From an uncultured Bacteroidia bacterium (GTDB lineage Bacteria > Bacteroidota > Bacteroidia > Bacteroidales > Prolixibacteraceae), in the NCBI GenBank assembly GCA_903927965.1, contig CAIYPA010000193.1, positions 17,594 to 81,593 on the forward strand: DNA of 64,000 nt. The letters are read 5' to 3'. This document shows, one piece after another, positions 9,984 to 18,557 of this stretch. Below the pieces are notes generated by a model. The model had not been told where the DNA came from, made no database searches, and saw only the letters and a list, made by a program, of their open reading frames with translations. Position 1 is the first letter of the stretch. Every line of letters begins with the position of its first letter. The position numbers were made by a program, and so were the translations under genes.

Positions 9984-11633
9984 CTATTCAGCGGTCCTCT
10001 TCTTTATTTTCTTCGTATAATAAAATGAAAGCGCAAGCGAGATAATGGCAAGCGAAAGCAAGGCAATCACACGATAGGCCAATTCAATACGGGCCAGATC
10101 GACAAGAAATAAAAACAGTGCTGCAGCGACCATTGTTCCCAATGCCATATACCTGTATTTCACGATCTTAAGCAACAAACTGAGTAAGAAGTACGCAACT
10201 GCTGCCAATACCCACGAAAGTGTAATAAACTGGCCTGGAACCATATGGTAAAGGGTATATAGCACCATAGGAAAAGCCGTTATCAGATAGAAATTCCTGA
10301 TCGATTCGGTGCGGATTGTCAAACGCTCTTTTTGCCAGTTCAATATCCTCGCTGTGGCCAGGGCAACGAAAGAAAATGAGATGTTCATGGCATCTCCATG
10401 TTCGGCTGTTGTTAAATATATGATCAACAATGAGATATACATCAATATATTCATGATCACAATGAACTTGCTCCTGAACCAAACAGCCATCGATACAACC
10501 AGAAGGCTCTGCATAGCGAGAAAGAAATAAGCCTGTGGAAAATGATATATTCCATAAATTGTCGCCGTCAAAGCAAGATAGCCGAAAATTGCATACAAGG
10601 CAGCCGTGATTTTCCAGTTTGACTTTACCTTTAAAAGGATGGAATAGCCTATGCAATAAAATGCAATAATCCCGGTAGGAAGAACATAGGCGTCTTTAAA
10701 GAACGACAGGATGAACAATCCCATCATCACAATAAAACCTAACCCATTAAAGACAATTGCACCAATGATCCCTGTTGAAGTATAGGACTCCTCCTTCACG
10801 GGCATCAAGGCTATTGATGAAAAAACAGCAGCAACTAGAAAAAGATAGATAAATCCAAACTGATGATTGTCAATCACCTGCACGGGATGCCCCATCAAAG
10901 GGTTACCAAGCAACCACAACAAATTGACCAGATAAGCAAGCACTATCGATAAAAATACCAATCGTATCCAACCAAATCTGTACAAAAATGCAATGCTTGA
11001 CAAGGAAAGCAGGCATGTCAAAAAAAGCATGAGGTGCGTAGAATCGCTTAACATCGCGGTTATGGCCAGAAAGACGAAAGCTATCCCGGAATATACTGCA
11101 TATTTTCTTTGGACAGACAAATACATCAGGTAGCCAATAATCGCCAGAAGCAGCACTAATACAATTAAATAACTGGAAATAATTGCGTTCGTTGCAAAGA
11201 AATGCAATTTCATTATGACATAAAAGGTCAGCAAATAGCCATTAAGGTCAAATATTTTTGCCATATAACCATTTGATTCCCGTAGGTACTTTGCCAGAAA
11301 GAAAACTGATCCAACCGCTGCCAAACCAAAAACAGGTGAAATTAATGCAAACCCTGAGACCCGTAAATACTCGACAAGAAAAACAATCCCAAAGAACAGC
11401 ACGATATTGCCTAACCACGCAAGGCCGTACTGGCCGATATTGGATTCGATTTGCTCATCATTTACCTCTTCGGCCAAAGCACTTTGCTTTTCATCGGAAG
11501 CTTTATTTACAGGTGGCGTATAGTAAGGTTTTCTGTTCGATTCCAATTGCACAACCCTTTGTTCCAGTGCTTCAATTTTGGCAATAAGTTCCTGATAAAC
11601 TGTATCGATTGTCTGGTCTGAATTTGAACTCAT
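9984..11633 (-). CDS. DUF2339-like polytopic membrane protein
   Basis: A 549-aa protein. The N-terminal 60 residues are soluble with a coiled coil (YQELIAKIEALEQRVVQLES), followed by a Pro-rich linker and then about 14-16 hydrophobic segments to the C-terminus, ending in a basic tail (TKKIKKRTAE). This architecture (coiled coil, IESNIGQYGLAWLGNIVLFFG first helix, many short helices) is typical of DUF2339 membrane proteins. Function unknown. It lies 71 bases after the electron-transfer genes on the same strand, so it may share their transcript. Confidence 0.8.
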   Translation of the reverse strand: MSSNSDQTIDTVYQELIAKIEALEQRVVQLESNRKPYYTPPVNKASDEKQSALAEEVNDEQIESNIGQYGLAWLGNIVLFFGIVFLVEYLRVSGFALISPVFGLAAVGSVFFLAKYLRESNGYMAKIFDLNGYLLTFYVIMKLHFFATNAIISSYLIVLVLLLAIIGYLMYLSVQRKYAVYSGIAFVFLAITAMLSDSTHLMLFLTCLLSLSSIAFLYRFGWIRLVFLSIVLAYLVNLLWLLGNPLMGHPVQVIDNHQFGFIYLFLVAAVFSSIALMPVKEESYTSTGIIGAIVFNGLGFIVMMGLFILSFFKDAYVLPTGIIAFYCIGYSILLKVKSNWKITAALYAIFGYLALTATIYGIYHFPQAYFFLAMQSLLVVSMAVWFRSKFIVIMNILMYISLLIIYLTTAEHGDAMNISFSFVALATARILNWQKERLTIRTESIRNFYLITAFPMVLYTLYHMVPGQFITLSWVLAAVAYFLLSLLLKIVKYRYMALGTMVAAALFLFLVDLARIELAYRVIALLSLAIISLALSFYYTKKIKKRTAE

Positions 11634-11704
11634 AAAAACTTGTTTTATTAAAGATTATACCAGTTTTCAAAAAATCATCCATCTGTTAGCTCAAATAAAT
11701 GGCA

Positions 11705-12907
11705 TCAATTGTTCTCATGTTGGCCCACTTTTTTCCATGGCGGTAAAAGCCACAAAAGAAAAGCAAGGATGAAAAATGGGATAATCACCCAGATTATTGA
11801 GAATAAGAACCCTTCAGATCCGAGAAGGTGAAGTTTATATCCAGTAAAGCCATAAAAACTTTTCGAAAACAACTGTCCACCAATTACAACATTCCATCGC
11901 ATAAAAAATATCCCGAAAAGGACCAACAAGCTACATGACAGGTAGATAATTTTCCTGATTTTCTCACTTGGCTTGTAAAGTTGTAATGTACCCAGGGAGA
12001 TCAATGGCACAACTGTTCCCAGGAATATCTGGAAAACAAAAAGTGTCAGGAACAATGGTCCATGTACAAGCAGGAACAAGATTTCGAACGATTCTTCCGC
12101 TTCATAAATCCGGTGGATCTGGTCCAAACCTTCCATGGTAAAATCGATAACCAGAATATAGAACAGGAATTTGGCAATCGAATCGAGTGCAGGCATATCT
12201 ATTTTTTGCTTCCTGAAAAAGGAAACAGCCATATAGATGAAAAGAACCAGCGCAATCCCCGAAACCATGGCTGAGAACAAGAAAATAACTGGCATCAAAA
12301 CTGTTGACCACCAAGGATTTGCCTTAATCGATCCAAAAATAAATCCTACATAACCATGGAGCATAAACGCAGAAGGGATACCCACGACAGTAATAAAATA
12401 ACCAATTTTATCGTCCCATTTTATCGTACTGGGGCTTAAATCTGTGACCCCCAAGGTCAGGATCTTGTATATCCGGCCTTTAAACCCTTTTGTCTCCTTC
12501 GACCAGATGACGATGTCCTGCCTGTAATCGAACCAGATTTCCAATAGCAAAACAACCATCAAATACCATAAATAGACAAACCCGAATATGGCCATAGCAG
12601 ATGTAGAATGGGGCGTCATCAGGATTTCGTAAAACCTTTCAGGATGCCCTAAGTGACTGACCAGTGGCATTGTAGCGACAAGGAGAAAAGCAAGGGCTGT
12701 GAGCAGTGCCAATTGGTAAGTTGGCCCAAGGACTTTAACATTAAATACCCTTTCGAGTGAAGCGAGGATAAAGGCCCCGGCAACCAAGCCTGTGATGTAT
12801 GGATACAGGACAATGAGCAGTCCCCATTGCAGATCAAGTTCGTTTGGATAGATAAATCCCTGAACCTGTGATAACATATCATAAAGATGCTGAAAATTCT
12901 GTTCCAT
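11705..12907 (-). CDS. NrfD/PsrC-type quinol-interacting membrane subunit
   Basis: A 400-aa integral membrane protein with about ten hydrophobic segments, matching the NrfD/PsrC/DsrP family (WGLLIVLYPYITGLVAGAFILASLERVF at the start, VSHLGHPERFYEILMTPHSTSAM in the conserved loop). These subunits pass electrons between menaquinol and a periplasmic iron-sulfur protein. It begins 1 base after the iron-sulfur gene's stop, so the module cytochrome - FeS - NrfD is one transcription unit. No terminal reductase is encoded nearby. Confidence 0.92.
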   Translation of the reverse strand: MEQNFQHLYDMLSQVQGFIYPNELDLQWGLLIVLYPYITGLVAGAFILASLERVFNVKVLGPTYQLALLTALAFLLVATMPLVSHLGHPERFYEILMTPHSTSAMAIFGFVYLWYLMVVLLLEIWFDYRQDIVIWSKETKGFKGRIYKILTLGVTDLSPSTIKWDDKIGYFITVVGIPSAFMLHGYVGFIFGSIKANPWWSTVLMPVIFLFSAMVSGIALVLFIYMAVSFFRKQKIDMPALDSIAKFLFYILVIDFTMEGLDQIHRIYEAEESFEILFLLVHGPLFLTLFVFQIFLGTVVPLISLGTLQLYKPSEKIRKIIYLSCSLLVLFGIFFMRWNVVIGGQLFSKSFYGFTGYKLHLLGSEGFLFSIIWVIIPFFILAFLLWLLPPWKKVGQHENN

Positions 12908-12908
12908 A

Positions 12909-13679
12909 TTATCTTACCTCCCCGCTTAATGCATTATAAAAACATTTACTACCTGTGTTGAGATGTGGTTTTAAAACCAGACAAGTGTGCTCCTTCATAA
13001 ATTTGACCAAAGGGCTCTTTGGATCGTTCAGGTTGCCCAGAATCCTTGCGTGAGTAGGACATACCTCAACACAGGCAGTGGTTTTTCCTTTTGAGATCCG
13101 GTGATAGCAAAGCGTACATTTGTCTGCTACATTTTTGGCAGGATTGATGTACCTGCAACCATAAGGGCACGCCTGAACACAATACCTGCAACCGATACAA
13201 TAGGTTTCGTCAACCATAACGACCCCGTCAGGAGTTTCGTAGGTCGCACCTACCGGACAAGCCTGAACACAAGGCGATTTGTAGCAATGGTTGCACAACT
13301 TAGGGACAAAGAATGCCTTGAAGATATCCTCCGGTGGAACACTCTGGACAAAACCGTCAATACCCCCATTGGGCGATTCTACTTTAACTGTACCATCGTT
13401 TTTTATGGTGTATTGTTCAACCCATGTCCTGAAATAGAAAGGTTGTTTAGGTATGTTATTTTCTGTTTTACAAGCATTTGCACATCTTCCACAACCAATG
13501 CATTTTTCAATGTCGATACCATAACCCCACCAGGTTTTTGAAGGATCCTTGGGCCTTTCGACTGCATAAACCACTGCATTGAACGGCGTGAACAGGCTCG
13601 TTGTCACCAACAAACTGCCCACTGTTGCTGCCTTTTTGATAAATTTTCTCCTTGATTTTCCTATTTCTTCATTTGACAT
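12909..13679 (-). CDS. Tat-exported 4x[4Fe-4S] electron-transfer protein (NrfC/DsrO-like)
   Basis: A 256-aa protein with a twin-arginine signal (SRRKFIKKAATVGSLL) and four ferredoxin-type Cys clusters: CIGCGRCANACKTEN, CNHCYKSPCVQACPVGA, CIGCRYCVQACPYGC, and CTLCYHRISKGKTTACVEVC. The layout is that of NrfC, DsrO, PsrB and related periplasmic electron wires that sit between an NrfD-type quinol subunit and a redox enzyme or cytochrome. It overlaps the cytochrome gene by 19 bases and precedes the NrfD gene by 1 base. Confidence 0.93.
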   Translation of the reverse strand: MSNEEIGKSRRKFIKKAATVGSLLVTTSLFTPFNAVVYAVERPKDPSKTWWGYGIDIEKCIGCGRCANACKTENNIPKQPFYFRTWVEQYTIKNDGTVKVESPNGGIDGFVQSVPPEDIFKAFFVPKLCNHCYKSPCVQACPVGATYETPDGVVMVDETYCIGCRYCVQACPYGCRYINPAKNVADKCTLCYHRISKGKTTACVEVCPTHARILGNLNDPKSPLVKFMKEHTCLVLKPHLNTGSKCFYNALSGEVR

Positions 13680-14110
13680 GGCAAGTGGGGATTATGACAT
13701 TCGATACAATTTTCAGTTACATTGTGTTCTTTCAGATCGACTTGATGCACGAGTTTGCTGCGGGAAGGATTGAGGGAGTGGCACATTCCGCAGAAATCCC
13801 TTCCTTTCGGGATCATCGGTTTAATCGAATCGGGATTGGCAATGTGGGCGGATCCGGGACCATGGCATGTTTCGCAGGAGATTCCTTTGTGAAGATCAGT
13901 TTCCATCTCCTGGATCCGATCAGAGTGACAATCGTCACAGGCTTCCTTTCCTGCATAAATCATTGCTTTTTCTTTGTTCTCTGCGATCGAGTTAAACCGG
14001 TAATGGCCTTGTTCACCAAACGACTTCGGAACAAGGAAACTTCTGGCCGCCAAAAAGAGAAAAATGAAAATTGCAAATAATGGAATTAGTCTTTTTAGTT
14101 GTGGAGGCAT
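13661..14110 (-). CDS. Membrane-anchored tetraheme c-type cytochrome
   Basis: From ATG at 14110 this is about 149 aa: one N-terminal membrane anchor (LIPLFAIFIFLFLAARSF) followed by four CxxCH heme sites (CDDCH, CETCH, CGMCH, CIECH). The longer ORF start (14161) adds only 17 residues before the anchor and is less likely. The number and spacing resemble small multiheme cytochromes that partner with DsrO/DsrP or NrfCD modules. It would sit on the periplasmic face. It is first in the three-gene unit and overlaps the next gene by 19 bases. Confidence 0.9.
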   Translation of the reverse strand: MPPQLKRLIPLFAIFIFLFLAARSFLVPKSFGEQGHYRFNSIAENKEKAMIYAGKEACDDCHSDRIQEMETDLHKGISCETCHGPGSAHIANPDSIKPMIPKGRDFCGMCHSLNPSRSKLVHQVDLKEHNVTENCIECHNPHLPCQMKK

Positions 14111-14223
14111 ATTTAACGATTTATTAATATTGGATAAAGATAGATTTGTACATATATCCATAATAATAAATCAAATTGACATTTGTCATGTTTTGCAATA
14201 TAGAAACATTCAAAATAAAATGG

Positions 14224-14505
14224 TTGAAGTTTCGAATTGTGCAACAAAGTTTTTGAAGTTGGGAGAAGATCACAAACAATATAATGGTAGTTTCTAACTC
14301 AGGTTCTATCACTGCGCGGAGTGCTGCACAATTTTAATTTGAAGGATTAATATCAGCACTCCAAAGCAATCCCAAACTAAGAAGCACTATCCCAAAAACA
14401 AAATTCGGACAGTGCTTCAAATCATGGGATTGCCGCATCAAACAATTTGATTCTGATAACCAGTTAATTTACAGTAGTTTGATTCGCAATGACAATTTCA
14501 GAAGT
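14224..14505 (-). repeat. Dispersed ~270-bp repeat, family A, copy 1
   Basis: The 520-base gap between the cytochrome gene and purL contains no gene. It is largely filled by a repeat whose reverse complement runs: TTGTCATTGCG, GCAATCCCATGATTTGAAGCAC, GTGCTTCTTAGTTTGGGATTGC, GCAGCACTCCGCGCAGTGA, ending near CAAAAACTTTG. The same blocks in the same order occur at 55465-55760, and partly at 22848-23065 and 54870-55075. The two inner blocks form an imperfect palindrome, so a folded RNA or DNA cruciform is possible. Confidence 0.75.
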
Positions 14506-14630
14506 AAGATCTTCCAAAATAAAAATGGTTAAACTTGTATTTAGTGTCCAGGTGACTGTTGATGCGGTAAAGAGTCACCAGGAAACTTGTCATAAAGTTT
14601 GTTTTCGTTTCTGGGTGACCATATGTCAAT

Positions 14631-17600
14631 TTATCCCAGCTTTACATTTTTAACCCACTCCAACGCATTCACAAACGCTTCGATCCATGGGGTCACCTGA
14701 TCATCTTTCCTCTCGGATGGATAATTTGCCCATTGCCATGGATAGATCGCCCTTTCGATATGGGGCATCATTGCCAGGTGGCGTCCATCTTCCGAGCAAA
14801 TGGCGGCTGTGTCATAATCTGAACCATTCGGATTTCCGGGATAGTTGCTGTAAGAGAATTTTGCAGGAATTTTGTATTGGTCTTCTGCATAAGGCATTAC
14901 GAATTTACCTTCACCGTGTGCCACCCAAACTCCCAAGCTTTTTCCCGAGAGAGTCTTAAACATCACCGATTCGTTTTCAAGCACATCGACACCAACAAAG
15001 CACGACTCAAACTTATGCGAATCGTTATGTGCCATTTTTACGCTTTCGCCATGACCTGGATTTACAAGGTCAAGTTCAACCATCAACTGACAGCCGTTGC
15101 AGATTCCAAGGCTAAGGGTATCCTCCCGTTTGTAAAAATTGTCAAGGGCAGTTTTTGCCTTTTCATTGTATTTTAATGCACCTGCCCAACCTTTTGCAGA
15201 GCCAAGCACATCAGAATTCGAAAATCCTCCAACAAAAACGATCAGGCTCACATCTTCCAATGTTTCGAGGCCATTGATCAGGTCGGTGGTGTGGACATCC
15301 TTCACATCGAAACCGGCAAGGTACATGCTCCACGCCATTTCGCGGTCGCCGTTGCTCCCTTTTTCACGGATTATAGCCGCTTTAATTCCCGAAGGTTGAC
15401 GACGTTTGGGATCGATTCCCAAACTATCAAATGTACCAGTAAACGACCCGAAATTAAATTTGAGTTCGTTTTTCTTGTAATTGACTAAACGTTCCAAGGC
15501 AAGCTTTTCACCACTTTGACGACGATCCAATAGATAGGATGGCCTGAACCATAAATCACGCAGTTCGTCAATATCAAACTGGAGTTGATCCTCGCCATTT
15601 TTTACAGTGACCATTCGATTGAGGGTAGGAGTCCCAATTTTATAATAGGCAATACCTTTATTTTGAAGTTCCTGTTCAAATCCTGAAGCTTTTAAGGGTT
15701 GAACAACAATTCCAGGGTTCTCACTGAAAAGCGCTTTTACACTATCAGCTTCCTTCAACCCAGTCATGTCAACATCTATGCCACCAATATTTTGAGCAAA
15801 GCACATTTCAAGCAAGGTGGTAAGGATACCACCGGATGAAATATCATGTCCAGACACAATTAATTGTCTATCAATCAATTGCTGGATTGCTTCAAAAGCT
15901 GAAACAAAATAGGACACATCTGAAACGGTAGGTGTGTTTTCACCCAATTGGCTTAAAACCTGTGCAAGCGAACTTCCACCCAATGTTTTGGGTGATTTTG
16001 ATAGATCTATGTAATAAATTGGTTTGGAAGGATCGATTGACAGCACCGGCTCAACCACTTTGCGGATATCCGACACTTCGCCAGATGCTGAAATGATCAC
16101 AGTTCCAGGAGCATAAACCAAATCGTTTTTGTATTTCTGGGTCATCGAAAGCGAATCTTTGCCTGTAGGAATATTGACCCCCAATGCGCAGGCAAATTTT
16201 GAGGCAGCCTCTACCCCACTGTACAACCGGAAATTTTCGCCCTGATTTTTAGCAGGCCACATCCAATTGGCAGAAAGTGATATCCCTTTGATACCGTGGG
16301 TCATCGGAGCCCAGATGATGTTGGTCAACGATTCGGCAATCGAAAGGATAGAACCATTTGCGGCATCGATCAATCCAGCAACCGGGGCATGTCCCAATGA
16401 AGTGGCGATCCCTTTTACTCCCTGATAGTCAATGGCTACGACCCCAAGATTGTTTAATGGCAATTGCAATGGACCGGCACATTGCTGTTTTGCAATCTTA
16501 CCTGTTACCGACCTGTCAACCTTGTTCGTGAGCCAATCCTTGCAACCAACAGACTCCAATTGAAGGACTTGAGCTATATATTTGTTAATTAATGAATTAT
16601 CGTAATTAATACCGGAGTAGGTAGCGATTTTGGATTGGTCCTCCAAAACGGTTTTCGGGGGTTTGCCAAACATATAGGCCAAATCCCAATTGATCGGTTT
16701 TTCGCCGGTTTTACGGTTTGTAAACGTAAACTTATGGTTCCCTGTTGTTTCGCCGATCACATAAATTGGGGAACGTTCACGTTCGGCAATCCGGGTAATC
16801 AGTTCAATATTTTCGCTGCTTGTCACAAATCCCATCCGTTCCTGCGATTCGTTACCAACAATCTCTTTGGCCGACAGTGTCGGATCGCCGATTGGCAATT
16901 GGTCGATGTAAATTTCACCGCCTGTCTCTTCAACCAATTCCGAAAGGCAGTTCAAATGTCCTCCTGCACCATGGTCGTGAATGGAAATGATCGGATTATT
17001 GCCCGATTCCGCCAATGCCCTGATCGTATTGTATGCCCTTTTTTGCATTTCGGGATTGGCACGCTGAACAGCATTCAATTCGATATGGCTCTCAAATTCG
17101 CCTGTATCTACAGAAGATACCGCACCGCCACCCATACCGATCCGGTAATTGTCTCCACCCAGCAAAACCACTTTGTCACCAATTCCCGGGACACTTTTCA
17201 GGCAATCCTCCTGACGGGCATAACCGATGCCGCCAGCTTGCATGATCACCTTGTCGTACCCGAATTTCTTGTTGTTTTCAAAATGCTCAAAAGTCATAAC
17301 TGAGCCGTTGATAAGGGGTTGCCCGAATTTGTTCCCAAAATCGGAAGCGCCATTGGAAGCTTTTATCAAAATCTCCTCCGGTGTTTGGTACAACCATGGA
17401 CGAGGTTCAGTTGCATTTTCCCATTCACGCCCCTCCCCATCATTGCGGGAATAGGCAGTCATGTAAACAGCTGTCCCGGCAATCGGGAAACTACCCTTTC
17501 CACCAGCCATCCGGTCACGGATTTCACCACCTGTTCCGGTTGCTGCACCATTGAACGGTTCAACAGTTGTCGGGAAATTATGGGTCTCGGCTTTTAAAGA

Positions 17601-18323
17601 TAGAACAGTCTGTATATCAGTTACTTCAAAAAAATCGGGTTTGTCCTGTGTTTTTGGGGCAAACTGCTCTGAATCAGCACCCTGACTAAAAGAACAATTG
17701 TCCTTGTAGGCTGATAGGATTGTATTGGGATTGGTCTTTGTTGTTTCCTTGATCAACTGGAACAATGTGGAAGGTTTTTCAACCCCGTCAATTATGAAAT
17801 TTCCGTTAAATATTTTGTGGCGGCAATGCTCCGAATTGACCTGTGAAAATCCAAATACCTCACTATCAGTTAATTTACGTTCCATTTTCTTTGAAACATT
17901 GTTCAGGTAATTGATTTCGTCATCGCTTAAAGCCAAACCTTCCTGCTGACTGTAAGCAGCAATGTCATCAATATAGAGAATTGGATCTGGTAAATGCTTG
18001 ATCGTAAATATTTCCTGATCGAGTTTTTTATAAACCACCTGCAACATCGGGTCGTGCTTCGGCGATTCGGTAACAGCCTCAAAGAATTCCTCAATCCTAA
18101 CGATTCCGTCAATCCCCATGTTTTGGGTGATCTCGACTGCATTGGTACTCCAGGGCGTAATCATCTCTTTTCTAGGGCCTACGAATGTACCCATAACCTT
18201 ATCGCCTGAAATTGGTGATGCCTGGTCGAATAACCAGACCAACTTATCGAGATCGGAAGTGGACAAATTTTTTTTGGAATCAACGGCAATCAGGTTGGTT
18301 TTGCCTTTAAAGAAGAGGATCAT
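14631..18323 (-). CDS. purL: Phosphoribosylformylglycinamidine synthase
   Basis: This is the large single-chain FGAM synthase (1230 aa) that converts FGAR, glutamine and ATP to FGAM in purine synthesis. The FGAM-synthase half contains FGFSQVNSEHCRHKIFNG, KAETHNFPTTVEPFNGAATGTGGEIRD and SIHDHGAGGHLNCLSELVEE. The C-terminal glutaminase has its Cys nucleophile in SLGICNGCQLMVELD and the His/Glu pair in MMPHIERAIYP. Length is near the family's usual value and the frame is intact. It stands alone, flanked by a repeat downstream and divergent from the GT4 gene. Confidence 0.98.
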   Translation of the reverse strand: MILFFKGKTNLIAVDSKKNLSTSDLDKLVWLFDQASPISGDKVMGTFVGPRKEMITPWSTNAVEITQNMGIDGIVRIEEFFEAVTESPKHDPMLQVVYKKLDQEIFTIKHLPDPILYIDDIAAYSQQEGLALSDDEINYLNNVSKKMERKLTDSEVFGFSQVNSEHCRHKIFNGNFIIDGVEKPSTLFQLIKETTKTNPNTILSAYKDNCSFSQGADSEQFAPKTQDKPDFFEVTDIQTVLSLKAETHNFPTTVEPFNGAATGTGGEIRDRMAGGKGSFPIAGTAVYMTAYSRNDGEGREWENATEPRPWLYQTPEEILIKASNGASDFGNKFGQPLINGSVMTFEHFENNKKFGYDKVIMQAGGIGYARQEDCLKSVPGIGDKVVLLGGDNYRIGMGGGAVSSVDTGEFESHIELNAVQRANPEMQKRAYNTIRALAESGNNPIISIHDHGAGGHLNCLSELVEETGGEIYIDQLPIGDPTLSAKEIVGNESQERMGFVTSSENIELITRIAERERSPIYVIGETTGNHKFTFTNRKTGEKPINWDLAYMFGKPPKTVLEDQSKIATYSGINYDNSLINKYIAQVLQLESVGCKDWLTNKVDRSVTGKIAKQQCAGPLQLPLNNLGVVAIDYQGVKGIATSLGHAPVAGLIDAANGSILSIAESLTNIIWAPMTHGIKGISLSANWMWPAKNQGENFRLYSGVEAASKFACALGVNIPTGKDSLSMTQKYKNDLVYAPGTVIISASGEVSDIRKVVEPVLSIDPSKPIYYIDLSKSPKTLGGSSLAQVLSQLGENTPTVSDVSYFVSAFEAIQQLIDRQLIVSGHDISSGGILTTLLEMCFAQNIGGIDVDMTGLKEADSVKALFSENPGIVVQPLKASGFEQELQNKGIAYYKIGTPTLNRMVTVKNGEDQLQFDIDELRDLWFRPSYLLDRRQSGEKLALERLVNYKKNELKFNFGSFTGTFDSLGIDPKRRQPSGIKAAIIREKGSNGDREMAWSMYLAGFDVKDVHTTDLINGLETLEDVSLIVFVGGFSNSDVLGSAKGWAGALKYNEKAKTALDNFYKREDTLSLGICNGCQLMVELDLVNPGHGESVKMAHNDSHKFESCFVGVDVLENESVMFKTLSGKSLGVWVAHGEGKFVMPYAEDQYKIPAKFSYSNYPGNPNGSDYDTAAICSEDGRHLAMMPHIERAIYPWQWANYPSERKDDQVTPWIEAFVNALEWVKNVKLG

Positions 18324-18557
18324 TGCAGTGAGTTTTAATTGACGGCGTCAAAGTTATCAATGTTGGCAAAGATAAGGAAAAATCGATGCGTAGGATTGTT
18401 TCACCAAGGTTTGCCATTGTTTCAAAAATTTTGACATTGTCAAAAATATAAATGCAGCTTCAATAAACAAACTGGAATAATTTTCTAACTTTACGATCCA
18501 TTAAGCTTTTCAACAGTTCGGTTCCGAAAAATTAACAAGCCATAAAACCCGATTAAA

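Noticed and set aside
16635-17303. 222-aa plus-strand ORF
   Set aside because: Lies wholly inside purL in antisense; low-complexity, no family resemblance.
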